Below, piece after piece: positions 22,077 to 34,450 of a stretch of 64,000 nt of DNA. Origin of the DNA: Marthasterias glacialis (taxonomy: Eukaryota > Echinodermata > Asteroidea > Forcipulatida > Asteriidae); contig OU452225.1 of the NCBI GenBank assembly GCA_911728455.2, forward strand, positions 14,978,731-15,042,730, written 5' to 3'. The notes beneath the pieces were generated by a model that was given only the letters and a program-made list of their open reading frames with translations, did no database searches and was not told the DNA's origin. Made by a program: the position numbers and the translations under genes. Position 1 is the first letter of the stretch, and each line of letters begins with the position of its first letter.

Positions 22077-25000
22077 TCAACCAATAGGACTGCCCAAATT
22101 GTCCCAAACTGACAGGGGTATTTATGAATACTATATAAATATTCTTCATAAGGAATACTCAACAGTCATGCCGTTGTATAGCCTATTGATCCCATCCCAA
22201 TTTTTGTGTATGATTTCTGGTCCAAATAATATTACTAAATGTTATAAAGTTATATTATTTCATGAATATAATTCAAATATATGTCTTTCTTTTTTTTTTT
22301 AAAGCTACAGCATATTTTAATGATACTTGTTAATCACTGGGTGGAATGTTGATGGCCCAAGACCACACATTAGAAATGCAGACTCCAAAGTGTTGAAATA
22401 AAAAGTACAAATTGTAAATTCTTTTGTAAATAAACTTTTTAATACCAGACACTAGATGTTATTAGTTCAATTTTACCATGTACTAGTTAATCTATTTTTT
22501 TGAAATGGTGGTGCCGGGTCAGAACTGAGCCCATTAGTTTAGTCTTGAATCCTTCATACAGACTATTTGAAGGAAAAAAAATAACATTGTTTTAAAAACT
22601 CAACATTTTGATCGATGTGCTGTAATCAACTTCATGAAAAAAATTTTCAACTTTGGGGAAAAATTCTTACAACTTGTTCCTCTTTGCTACATAATACATC
22701 AAAAAAGAAACATGCTGTTTTAGTGTTGTCCATTGGGCCGTTATAGAGTGGTCTGCTATGTCTCATGCTATCCGATACAAATTACTATATCTATATTTGA
22801 AATCTCCATTTCTGAATTGCAACTGGACTTGTCTGTGATTACTGTACTATCCTATTGGATTTGATTTAGACCCTAAGGCAATTCCATCATATTGATAGCT
22901 CACTCGGGTAATTCTTGCCAAATTACCACCATTAGTCAGCAGGATGGCAGTTAAAATCTTGTTTACAGTCATGTGCAAAAAGGTCCAGATTTTAGTTGGC
23001 CGGGGCGGTATTTCAGTAGGGAGTGCATTGAGAGACCCCCCCCCCCCCCACCGTCCCCAACCCCCAGGCAAATTTGAATAGAAATTGAACTTAAACGGAT
23101 ACATGTGAACTGTTTGAATGAATACCAACAGCCCCCCCCCCACCTCCAAGTTATACTCAGAAGATTTATTATGTGTTTATGAATATCATTTATGTTTATG
23201 TAGATTACTTTGTATGAATAATGAGCCAAGTCAAAGTCAGTGTAGAAGTCATCAGCTTTCGAGTATAATATGAGGTATACTTCAAAAAGTTTTCATCACT
23301 TCTTGAAGCAATATAGAATATGTCTTGGAGTATTTTGATCATCGTAATCTATTTTTTTATACCATGCTTTTGACTTGTAGCATATTGAGGTCCAGCCATA
23401 ACCCCCCACCCCCACCCTCCTGTTGTGTTTTAACAAGTTCATCAATTACTGTATCGAGAATGAGTATTTCTAGAAATGTGATCCATGGTTTAATTTCTTT
23501 GAGCTGTGAAATTTCCATCAGATTTGGTCCATTGGTTGTGAGAAATGCACTGCTCTTGCCCTTTCTCCCTGCCAGTGAGGTCTATAAATACACCCAAATG
23601 TTTGTCATTAAACAACTGAAAATATTCGGACTTGTGAATCTTATGCATAAACTGCAGTTGGGTTTTTTCAATTATAGCTTTAATTTTTCGTTAAGAAAAT
23701 TAGTTAAACCAAAATGGCATCAACTGAATATACAAGAAACCAACAAATGTTTAATTGAAATAATAATTTTTAATACATTTTACATTTCTATTTGTAAACC
23801 CTGTGTAGTGTTATTTGAATACTTTATACCATTCTTTCAAACAGAGAGACATTTTTTCTTCTGTGGCTGAAAAAAAAACAAGCTAAGAGTAAAAAAACAT
23901 GGCTTAATAAAGATACTTTATGAAGCCAAAGAACTTGTATTTAATCATTTTCATTTTAACATCTGAGTGTGTACATTATCTGTATTGCATGATTTTCATA
24001 AATATTCCATTGAAAGTCAATATTATACACATCCAGGAATCAAGAGATTCATGCATTTAATGTCCGTCAAACAGTTGACTGAAATGAAGAATTCTGGTCA
24101 GAAAAAATACTCAAGCCAGTCAGCCAGAAGATCAGTCTATCGCTAACAATCAATCACGGCAGTGTCCTTGTGATGAGCAGGGCCGGTGACCCAAAGTTAA
24201 TGACCATTGCCTTTCACTGTGCAGCCGGTTGGTCGGTCGGTCGGTCGGTCGGTACTCTGTATATACCTTAGGGCTGCTCTGTAGGACTAACATCAGTTAT
24301 GACCTGATGCTAGCTCATTGACAGAGGGAATGACACACGGACATGTACGTCCCTCAGTCTTGCCTGACAGTGTCTCTAAGAAATTGATTACTGGCTGTAT
24401 AACCCAGTCATGGAGTGGGAACCCCCACCCATACTTTACCCCCCACCCCCCAGCATCAGCAAGAGCCCTGGGAGGGTTGCTTTAAAGAGCAGCTGTGTCA
24501 AGGGGGTTCACCGAGAGGCTTGTAATCAGACTAACACAGTGTCAGGGAGTTCATAAAGTGGCTGATAATGAGACTAACACAAAATAGGCTGTTGGGTCTT
24601 AAGTGTGTCGTGAATGTGACCTTTAAAAATCTCTTTGGGGTCATTGTCATCGTTTATTTTTGATATGCCTCTCATTGCATCAATTTCAAAAACGATAACT
24701 TCCGAACAAACTAGCTCTGTTAGAATCACCCCGAAAAAGTGTTCCCATCAGAAGTGCTGTCTTGGCTTTCATGCTTGAGGATTTTGAAAACAATCGTGTA
24801 TTAAGAAAGCCAGCCAGCCAGTCAGCCAGCCAGTCATGGTCACTATTGTGTATTCTATATTTTGAGTGTATTATTAAACAGGAGTATTTTTCGCAGAATC
24901 AGGAAAATTATGTAGAAAACACTGTTCCCTGAACCATTGTTTCTCTTTAATTTGGTTGCCAGACTAAATTCAATAAAGACAGATCTGTCGATTATTGCTC

Positions 25001-25280
25001 CTTATGACAAAAAAAAAAGAGTGTGGATGCAATGTCCCCTATCTGTACAATGAATCCAGAGAGGTTTACATTACTACATGCTGTGTGCTCATCTTGCCTC
25101 AGGTTAAGGCATTCCTGAAACGGCTTTTTATTTGATCACTGTGCTTTTAGTGTAATAGAATATGGTCTAAGTTGCTCTATTTAAGAACAGGTTGGTACAT
25201 CCATTGTAATAGTGCAGTCATTAAAAGGTAGAATTAAAGCTGAGACTAGACCCAATTAGGGTTTCAGCATCCATGCTTTC
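22077..25280. other. Long mostly unique stretch with C runs and short tandem motifs
   Basis: C-rich runs lie near 23036-23050 and 23131-23141. The longest open frame of the window (23325-23870, plus, 181 residues) lies here. It is rich in Phe, Ile, Leu and Asn and has no recognised domain. (GGTC)n lies at 24229-24254 and an AGCCAGCC/AGTC run at about 24807-24834. No gene is supported. Confidence 0.45.
24229..24254. repeat. (GGTC)n microsatellite
   Basis: About six GGTC units. Confidence 0.9.
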
Positions 25281-25646
25281 TTAAAGCCACAGCTCAACAT
25301 TGGTTAAACTGATTGTAAATACTTCCATTCTCTGCACAAATCAAGATATATGTAATAAAACCAACCTGTGAAAATGTCAACTGATTTCGTTGTTCCATTT
25401 GCGAGAAATCGGTAAAAAATGCATTCAGCATTTTTGTACGCATTCCTGTAGGCAGAGTTTTCATCTCACTGAGACGAAAACTAGTTTCGTATCTTATTTA
25501 ATTTATTATTTAAAAACGATAACACTTTAGGCAGAAATATTTCAAGGAAAGTTTTCTACCATCATTAACTTTATACTGTGTAAAGTATATGTAAATCTGT
25601 GAACAGTTACTTTTTTGTTCTTACCAATGTTGAGCTGGGGCTTTAA
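25281..25646 (+). mobile_element. TTAA-flanked MITE (family T), copy 4
   Basis: 366 bases with TTAA at 25281-25284 and 25643-25646. It starts AGCCACAGCTCAACATTGG and ends CCAATGTTGAGCTGGGGCTT. Interior markers match copy 1, with an added base run in GGTAAAAAATGC. Confidence 0.9.
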
Positions 25647-25791
25647 ATAAAAAAAATGTCACCTCACTCACTGCAACCATCTTTTTTTCTCTACAAATCC
25701 ACACAAACAAAGTGAGGTTTGATTGCAAGAGTCATTATTTATGACTTCACTGAATTAGTGTAATTTTGTTTCTGGAAAAAGTAGCTCCCTA

Positions 25792-25969
25792 TAGACCTTT
25801 ATCATGGTGCAGCCATCTTGTTTTTCTCCCATTCAAATCAATGTAACCAAACAGAGGCTGGAAGGGCAAATTTAGTCAGGTTCCTTTTTGAACAACGAAC
25901 ATCAGCATCCATTACTGTTATTGGATGCAGGGCACATGACCAAGATGGTGGCAGCATGGTAAAGGTCTA
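25792..25969 (+). mobile_element. MITE family M1, copy 2
   Basis: A 178-base copy with ends TAGACCTTTATCATGGTGCA and GCAGCATGGTAAAGGTCTA. The interior CAAACAGAGGCTGGAAGG is in the opposite orientation to copy 1. Confidence 0.85.
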
Positions 25970-26749
25970 TTGCTCACTATTTAAAGTGATGTCTGTAAAC
26001 TCTCTGATGTGAAACGCCAGGGAGTTCAGGAGGTTTCATCCTTGAGGTCAATAGGGGGTTCAAAAAGGGTCAGTCATCCCCTATTTGAGGATTATTTTAC
26101 CTCCGTCAAATGATACTTCTGTTCTGTGTGATAGATGGCTGGATCTGTTGTTTTGTGTTGCTTTGACCTAAAGGAACTAGGAGAATCGCCGGGCTGGTCA
26201 TTCCTTGAAGCTTATTGCTCATTTTTGCGCATTGTTTAGAAAAGACGTTGCTCTGAAAGGAGCAAAGGTGCCATTTGTTGACTACTACGGTATTCAGTTC
26301 AATTCAATATATTAATATAGCACAACGGAAAAGATAAAGCTTTGGAGAAAATCTTCCAGCCTATCTTTAAATTGAGAGTATTTTATTAAGAGATTGTTCT
26401 CATGGTTCTGTGAACAAAGATGGTGATTGCCTGTTTAAGCTACTTCCTATTTCCCCGGTATCCATTCATTCCGTGGTTTCCATGCCCTAGAAATAAAACC
26501 CTATATATGGACGATGCCAGCAACACCTCGACCATCCAAACGTGATAAATGAAAATTGATTGCTCCCAGAGAAGAGGGAATAATTCTGTGTCGCGCATCC
26601 CCTGAGGGTGTATGTTGCGTGTCTAGGACTGGTCCTATCCTTACTCCCTATGCAGATCGCTATCGGCTACCAATCAACACACAACTTATAATTGTAGTGA
26701 AGGATTGCTCATGCAATATGTAGCAGTCTTCTCTCCCCCTCTCTCCCCC

Positions 26750-26769
26750 ACTCTCTCTCTCTCTCTCTT
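26750..26769. repeat. (CT)n microsatellite
   Basis: A short CT run next to C-rich DNA. Confidence 0.9.
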
Positions 26770-27993
26770 CCAGACCCCCCAGGAGGAATTTGGGGCACAC
26801 CCCCCCTGGGGAACCACCTGCCAATCATTATGACAGGTGCCCTACCCCCTAGGGATTCATTTGCATATTTTTTTCTTAAAGTGGGGCAGGCAGGCCCAGT
26901 TTTTCAGCGGTGGTTGTTTTCCTTCCCTGGGCATGTGCTGGGGCCTAGAGATTAATTCAAAAATTACAATGCATTCATTGACCCTTTTGCTCTTTCAATA
27001 AATGAAATACTATTTGATAGCCGATTCCTCAGTGTGCGATGAAATATTACAACATTTTAAGTTTCCTGAAAAACATTTGACATATACGATGAGCGTTACC
27101 AGCTGGTAGTACGGAATTGCTTATGACTAACATTTCTTGATCTTCTGATTTGTCAAAAATAACTTTCTTAAACCCTTCAGCAAATCTGTCAAGTTTTGCA
27201 GCAGTGCATACAACAATTATATTGAATTGAGAAAGTTCATTGGTTAAGAGCCAGTCACACGACATATCACAAAAGTTCACATCTCACCCTTGGATGACGA
27301 GCCAAAATGAAGTTTGTTCCCCAGGAATATCCCCCTTGATTGTCCTTTGTATAACCCTGTGACAAGAAAGACCTTGGGAAGAACGTGATATTTGGCTGAA
27401 CCTACAATGATTACAAAATGTACATAATACATGTGTTTTCATGTGATGTGTAGATGTTGAACAGTTAAACTAAAGTTTCTGCCAACTGTTTTTTACTGCC
27501 TTATAAGTCTGATGTTTTCGCATATGTGTTAGTTTTGCATTTATTTGTGGGTTTGTGGTATTGGAAAAAAAAGGGCTCCTTTATGGAATTGACTCAATTT
27601 TGAAATATTCTTGTTGTAGCACTGTGAGCATGTTTCACTCAATAATCTTACAAGATACGTCCAACCTACCCCATTCTTGAATCTGTTTGTAACTATACTA
27701 ATTCTGCTTCAGAGGGACATAATTTCATTTGTCACAATTCCCTCTCCCCGCATACACGCGTCAGTCCTGTTTTCCCTGCTCCTAACCATTATAGATATGT
27801 TTTTATCAACACTATTCACCGTAAACAAACTCCCGTTGCATTTTTCTCTTATCCATCTGAATCCCCTTAACAGTTAGAATCAAACTACAACTTAGCAAAT
27901 TACCGACTCTCTTCTCCCCCTCTGGGTGTCCCCAAAGCTGTAATGTGCAAGTTAAATTTATACCTTAAAAAAATCAAAGCATGTTTTGTCTGG

Positions 27994-28010
27994 CACACAC
28001 ACACACACAC
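27994..28010. repeat. (AC)n microsatellite
   Basis: A short AC dinucleotide run. Confidence 0.9.
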
Positions 28011-29084
28011 TTAACCACAGACACAAAAACCTTCCATAATAATTGCATGTAATAGCCAGGAGGCTAGCCCCCTTTTTAGAAAATTGGAAAGAGAAAATAT
28101 TCACCTTTCCCCAGTCTCTCCGCAATAAATAGTTAGGAGTCTGTGCCCCGCAAGAACATAACCAACTGCAAGGTTATTGAATGGCAGTCATAGATTACCC
28201 AAGTGCCCTAGGACGGAAAAGGCGCAACTGAAATAAATAATGATAATAAAAACCAAAACACTTTAGCTTAAAGATACGGTGTAGAATGATGATTAGACGA
28301 AGAATTCTTCTCAGGGATGTTTGTCTTGAGACCTATAATGCTGACAGATGTTAACTGATCTTCAGTTGTAAGTCTAGAAACTCTATCCAGGAATCAAACA
28401 TTTGTTTTCTTCTTCTTGTCATGAATGGAACATCATCTTAAGTTAAAAGGGCCTTATGTTTGTATCATAATCTTGCTTTTATTGTTCACGATACACAAAC
28501 AAATAAGCCGTCTTGCTCCCTGTCTCTGTACATTTTCTTTTGACCAAACAGAGGCCAAAAGGAAAAAAAGTCGGGCATCTCGCAATGGCTACTGGGGAAG
28601 AGTAAGGATGTGATGCTGTATTTCTATGAACCTTATAGAACTTGAGTTTTTATTTTGATTTTTGAGTTTTTTTATTGCTTGAGTAAGAATTGGACCATTA
28701 TGATTTCTCATGATAGGAACAGCAATTTTCTCTGTGCAATCAGAGAGTTTGCACAGGTTGAGTGATGTACCTTGTATAATTTGGGGTCCATTAACATCAA
28801 ACTGTTCCCAAATTCCTATCTAAGACAGAGTTATAACCCTATGTGGTTTTCCCCCTACAGAATGGTGACAGTCGGAAAGGGAATGTCATTAAGATAAAAG
28901 AGTTGGCTCTTTGAAAACCGGAATAAATAACAGCCAAAGATTATACCAAGATTTCTTACTAGGTAAGTGATGACCGAATAACTTAAAACTGATAAGTTAA
29001 AACTGAAAAGTATTTATCTGTAATTTTTCTGCTAACTTTGTACAAACAAAAAAGATTTGACTAGATGAGGAAATTAACCAATTT

Positions 29085-29140
29085 AAACCGGTGGTCGCAG
29101 GTTTGAATCTCGCTCCAGTCAGTTTTTCTTTGTTCACCCC
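29085..29140 (+). mobile_element. Possible worn tRNA-SINE fragment
   Basis: GGTGGTCGCAGGTTTGAATCTC followed by GCTCCAGTCAGTTTTTC looks like a B box and the region after it in a tRNA-derived SINE. No A box is clear. A single fragment; low support. Confidence 0.35.
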
Positions 29141-31050
29141 TAAAAATTGATTTAAAAAATGTTTACCCAGTCAGTTTCCCTTGTGGTTTATTGCTTAACA
29201 AATTGACACTTACATAAGTGAAAAGTTATTCAAGAATTGTGAATTCCAATCTTGGTCAAGTAAACTCGTCTTTATTTGTTCAGCAAATTTAATCTGTATC
29301 AGTTTGCACATTGTGATCAATTTTGTTTTTGTGTATATAAGAAGTGTTCAATTATTGAACTGCATATAGTCTATGTTAGATAGTATTATATTCTGTAATG
29401 CTGTTACTTGGTTCACTCATAATATTTTAAGAACGCTGAACAAACATGCTTTTTGAGGGGAGATAGATAATGCTTCTTAGGCCCCAAGTATTAAAGAAAC
29501 ATGAGACTTATCATTAGAGATATTTTTCTGTCTAGATACAGGCATATCCATGTCATTCAATTATTAGAGATTAGGGTTCCATTTCAACCCCAGCAGAAGC
29601 ATAATCTATCACAGGTCGTTCAGAAAGATGGATTTCCCGATCCACGGTCTTCCACCATTGATCCAGGGGGCAAGGGGGTCACAGGGTTTAGTTGAATCTG
29701 ATCCCCTCTCGCTTAGATCATCTATCCATCACGTTATAAAAAAGGTTGGGGAAAACTCCAGGTTTTTTTTAGGCCAAGTGAAGCCAAATTAATTACAGAA
29801 CCACTTTGTGCGCTTCCAGCAGATGAAGGATAAGAAATTCTCATGTTTTCCCGGCTGACCTGTCTGTCATCATAGACTGGTGGTAATTTTAAGACTTGAA
29901 GTCAATCAAGTTTTCTGAGACTTCTTATTTTTCCAGGCAGTTTTTTTCCCCCCCTCTTCAAAGAATTGACCTTATACGTGACTGTTTGCTGTACTTTGCA
30001 ATGTCAGAAAGCGGGTATACTCATCGAGATGTATTGGAGACTTGAGGTACATTACCATCGGTAAAAAGAAAACGTCAGAAGTAGTTGCTCTTCTTTTCTT
30101 CTTTTTTTTAGGGACAGCACAACATTTTTTTTTATAAGAGTACTTTCTTTCCTTCCTCTACTTTCCAAATTGTAATACTGACCGATGAGAATTCCATCTC
30201 CTCGGTTTCCCATTTTTAGTTTCAATGTTTGAGATATTTACAGTTCACAATTCACTAATGACTGGAATTTCTTTTGCCTTCCCCCCTTGCTCTGATGGCC
30301 ATAAATTTAGACAGCCAACAAGTCCACACCCGTCGTCTAAGCCAACAGTAAGGGGAAGAAACATCCATGAGAATTGAGGAATATTAATATTGCATCTGCT
30401 TTATTCGACATATTATACTAGATGACACGCTTGCTCATCTCCTTCTTCAAATATGACATTCTTTCCTCTTGCCGTCCGCTGCTATTTGCACACTTCTTAG
30501 GATTTTTGCCTGATATTTACTCAAAGATTTTTATTTTTTAATTGTGTCTTGAGGTAAGAGTGGTCTCGTATGCAAGGGCACTTGCCGGCAGAAGTTTTTA
30601 ATAATTGTTACCAAGATTATCTGGACCATAATCCTGATGCTTTTTTTCTCGATTATTCTTTGGTATTCATAAAATAAATACAAAGGTTATTCACTTGATG
30701 TAAAGTTGAGCAGAGTAAACGTATGGGTCTTGTCAACTTACATCACAGAACAATCACCAACATTAAAGTGACTACCTCATTGTAAGAAAAATGCATGACA
30801 AACATAAATCATGTCGATACTTGCCAGTAACTGGTCGACGAGTTCTAAAAGCTACCAATAATTTTATCCCCTGATAAATTCGTAAATTTTCTGTTGGATC
30901 ATGTTGTTGTTGGTCTATTTGTGGTTTTAATATAAAATTATGGTGACAGTTTAATAAAACACTTGTAAAGACAACAACAATGATAATGATAATAAGCAGA
31001 AATTGTAAAATACTTTATCAAAGATCTTCGTCTGCATATAACTAAAAAAT
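29141..31050. other. Unique AT-rich non-coding DNA
   Basis: No repeat family or gene recognised; many T-rich runs. Confidence 0.45.
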
Positions 31051-31052
31051 AA

Positions 31053-31506
31053 GAACAGATGATCAACAGCTGATTAGCTCGACTTATTTGAGAACAGTTG
31101 ATCAACAAAATCACCGCACTCAGCTCATTAGCTCAACTCAATTAAGAATAATGGATTAACAAAGTCACTGCACTCGGCTCATTAGCTCAAGTCAAATAAG
31201 AATAGTTGATTAACAAAATCAGTGCACTCAACTGATTAGCACAACTCAAATAAGAACAGGTGATCAACAAAATCACTGCACTCAGCTCATTAGCTCAACG
31301 CCATGAGAGCAGGTAATCACCAAAATCACTGCACTCAACTGATTAGCTCAACTCAAATAAGAACAGGTGATCAACAAAATCACTGCACTCAACTGATTAG
31401 CTCAACTCAAATAAGAACAGGTGATCAACAAAATCACTGCACTCAACTGATTAGCTCAACTCAAATAAGAATAGTTGATCAACAAAATCACTGCACTCAG
31501 CTGATG
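31053..31506. repeat. 54-bp minisatellite, about 8.5 units
   Basis: The unit is AGAACAGGTGATCAACAAAATCACTGCACTCAACTGATTAGCTCAACTCAAATA with small changes (54 bases, some units 53). Starts fall near 31092, 31145, 31198, 31252, 31305, 31359, 31413 and 31467, with a worn part unit before the first. The last full units (31305-31500) are the most alike. Since 54 is a multiple of 3, one plus-strand frame stays open over four units and reads the 18-residue repeat RTGDQQNHCTQLISSTQI. Nothing else suggests it is translated. Confidence 0.95.
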
Positions 31507-33267
31507 ATTTTTTTTTAGCCTTTGTGAATGATTTCATTAGGGTTGAAATATGATAACATTGCTACTTTTAGCAAAGAAAAATATAATGCTATCCTTCAAG
31601 AAACATAATCAAATCAAGCAACTGACTGTTTTATAAAAAAACACTTGTGCGCCCCCACCTTATAAAATATTTTTGATCAGTAGTTTTTAGGATGGTTCTA
31701 GAAAATATCTTAGGGACATGAAAGAAAGAAAAAAGTCCCCCAAACTGATAATATTGTAATTGCGATCATTCCAATTATACCATCCCTTTAAGTCTGATAT
31801 GACAGAAAACCAGCTTGCATTTTAATTGTACAGGAAATCAAAGTACACAGTCCCATAGACCACAATTATAAAGTAACACTGAAATATGATGTAGTAAAGG
31901 GACACTGCAATACACAAATCTGTGTATATTCAGCAAATACAATCTTCTTAGATTCAAAAGTATAAATTGGAAGAAAACGATCCAGATGAAACTCATCATA
32001 AAACTAAGTTTGCTCATTGGTGTCAACAATATTTTGAACGTATTTTTATAGAGAAGCTTGTGTATATACATTGTAATTACGATCATTCCAATTATATCAA
32101 GTAATTATGAATATTAATTGCTAAAGTGCGCTGAAGTAAAGCATACAATCAAAAGGCCAATCTAGTATTCTTCTTGCTGAATCTTGTTCAAACCGATTCT
32201 GTTGTATCCTCAACGTCCCTAGAGCCGCAGTGTGTGATCAGCAAGTTGAATAGTTTGCCGTCTTCATCCCTTGGAGAGGTAGCTTTCTTTGTATACGATA
32301 CTTGCGTTTTTCCTCAGCTACATTAATGAGTGTGAGAGAAATGGAACAGGTAGAAATAACATTTGTTGCTTTGAGAGTGATATCGCCTGCTGAGCTTCAA
32401 AGCCTTTACCCTGATCCACAGAAAGTGTTGATCCTTTATAATTGGTTATGAATAACTAACGAGGTTATGGGAATCTAGCCAAGATCAGTCTGTGAAAGCT
32501 CTTAAGCCGTGTGCGTTAGAGGCTCGCAGAGCGGCGTGAAAACATGTCTTATTCTCGTAGTCTGACTTTCCTCTTGCATGTCAGACACCGTATTGTAGGG
32601 AAAAAAATAAAGACGTGAATTGACAAATATCACATGTGGTGTATGCTGCAATTTGTCATGGGAGGTTTGGTGATTCACAGTCATCCATGTGGTTGTAGTT
32701 GTTTAGTGCCATTGCAATGGGGTTTTTTTCTGTTTGGAAACAAAAAGAATACACGTGGGAAGAATTAACAACTGTATTCTCTTCGGAAATTTATCTTCAT
32801 CTTTGAAAGGGGGAAGACAGTTTTTGCTGGAGCTTAATGACTGCCTTGTCCTTATACCTACCCCCACACCCACTACTGTATGAACACACTGTATAAACAT
32901 GGAGGAAAAAATAGAAACACTGGTTTTCTTTCCTTAATTGTTTTCTTTTTTTCCTTCTTCTTCATAGTTCTTTGATAAGGACTCTTCAAATGTGCTGTCT
33001 ATAATCAGGGTCCATATATTTATCAGGATTTAGTGACTTTTCTTAAGTAGAGCCAGCTGTCACGTCAAGATTGTGTATATTCTAACTAGGGTAGTTTTTA
33101 AAGCAACCTGTTGAGCTTGAAGGAAATGTTATTTTTAGTCCAGGTGTCCCAAATGGAGACCATGGAAACCCTGTTTGGGCGAATAGGGTTCTGATTAAGT
33201 TACACTGTGACAGACCCAATTGAGGTAGTTTAAGAAACCTGTTGATCTCAATTGAAGCACTTGCTAT
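31507..33267. other. Unique non-coding DNA with a 27-base direct repeat
   Basis: ATTGTAATTGCGATCATTCC at 31753 and its near-identical partner at 32070 (27 bases, one difference) flank about 290 bases. No gene is recognised, and the short frames at 31838-32900 have no domain. Confidence 0.5.
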
Positions 33268-33488
33268 CAGTGGCTCAACTAGATGGGGGCAGGGGGGCCT
33301 AAGTCCCCCCCCCCCCCCCCCCCCCCCCCCCGCTCAGAACCATTGCCCCCCCCCCACAAAAAAATAAATAAATAAATAAATAAATAAAATGAGATGGAAC
33401 AAATTGACAAATGCATCGTTTGGTACAGCCCTTCAATTTTTTTTTATTGGCCCCCCCCCCCCAATGAAAATGTCTAGTTACACCTCTG
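33268..33488. mobile_element. hAT-like short element with C tracts
   Basis: The ends are CAGTGGCTCAACTAG on the left and CTAGTTACACCTCTG on the right, whose reverse is CAGAGGTGTAACTAG. That matches the CAG.GG.GTAACTAG end style of hAT MITEs. The interior holds a C tract (about 33305-33331), an (AAAT)n run (33361-33390) and a second C tract near 33450-33462. An 8-base target duplication is not clear. It resembles family H in style but shares little interior. Confidence 0.6.
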
Positions 33489-34194
33489 CTAGTTTCAGTT
33501 ATTTAAACTGAAAGTCTTCCGGGTTAATTCTTAAATTTGCCAGATGTGATGCTCTTAATGTGAACTAATGATAATTGAAGCAACATTGGTTTCTTTGTTA
33601 TACGTTGTAACCCTGAGTAGGATTTGTTTATTTCACCAGCTTATCCCTTTAGTTTCCAACCAACTGAACAGATCACATCCAGACAAAACCAAATATCAGA
33701 GGTTGAAATTTAAAAGTCTGATAAGCATGACCATTAGAAACCGCGGCCAATCACATTGAATATTTATGATCACCTTTCATTTGTTACCGTCTTTTGCATT
33801 ATGATAGTCATCATCATGGATATTTGTCTTCGTTTCTTTTTTTTCTTTTTTTTTTTTTTTTGCAGCAAACTCATGGCTGGGCATTATTTCTCCCCTGTAT
33901 AAGATGGTAGGTAGTTTCACACTGTGGCCGGCCAGTAGGCACTGTCATGCATATTTCATCCGTTGTAACTTGGTAACAAGATGCTGATGCATCCATGCGT
34001 GCATAGACTTCATCAAAGTTGCCGTCACGTTCTTACAGTGGCTGTTCCACCTCTCCTCCATGTTTTCAATAAACCTCATCTATATATGCTTCAAAGAACA
34101 CCAAAGTCTGTGAAATCACAAAAATTGCATTCATAAAAAGCGCACCACTTTAAAAATTACGGGAAAGTAGTACTTATGGAAAAGTGCATTCGCT
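33489..34194. other. Unique non-coding DNA
   Basis: A T run near 33836-33861; no other feature recognised. Confidence 0.4.
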
Positions 34195-34450
34195 GAGTAT
34201 GACAGTGCTTAGCACATCGGTGTATGGGTCGAACACAAATAATATTCTTTATTCCTCATGCAAATTTCAAATCCGCTGCTAAAATTTAGGATTCTTACTG
34301 CCTCTAGCTAGCAGGCGAGCTCGGTGGTCTAGTGTTATGACATCTGTTCTAGAATGGCAAAGGTCGTGGGTTCGAATCCCAACCGAGACATAATATGCCT
34401 GAGTATAAAGTACTTAACATACATTTGTGTATGGGTAAAACAGAGATGAT
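34195..34450 (+). mobile_element. SINE family A, tail fragment followed by copy 3
   Basis: From 34195 to about 34262 only the SINE tail is present (GCTGAGTATGACAGTGCTTA, GTGTATGGGT, AATATTCTTTATTCC). After about 40 bases a second unit begins at ACTGCCTCTAGCTAGCAGG. It has CTCGGTGGTCTAG, B box GGGTTCGAATCCC at 34368-34380 and a shortened tail ending GTGTATGGGTAAAAC near 34440. The two lie head to tail, suggesting a decayed dimer. Confidence 0.75.

Larger units (their letters stand above)
25970..29060. other. Long unique non-coding stretch
   Basis: No gene or dispersed repeat is recognised. A (CT)n run lies at 26750-26769, with C/G-rich DNA to about 26910 that includes an octamer-like ATTTGCATA (about 26859-26867). 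An (AC)n run lies at 27994-28010. Confidence 0.45.

Noticed and set aside
33215-33240. let-7-like GAGGTAG seed (also near 59027)
   Set aside because: The rest of the mature sequence does not match, and no hairpin precursor is visible.
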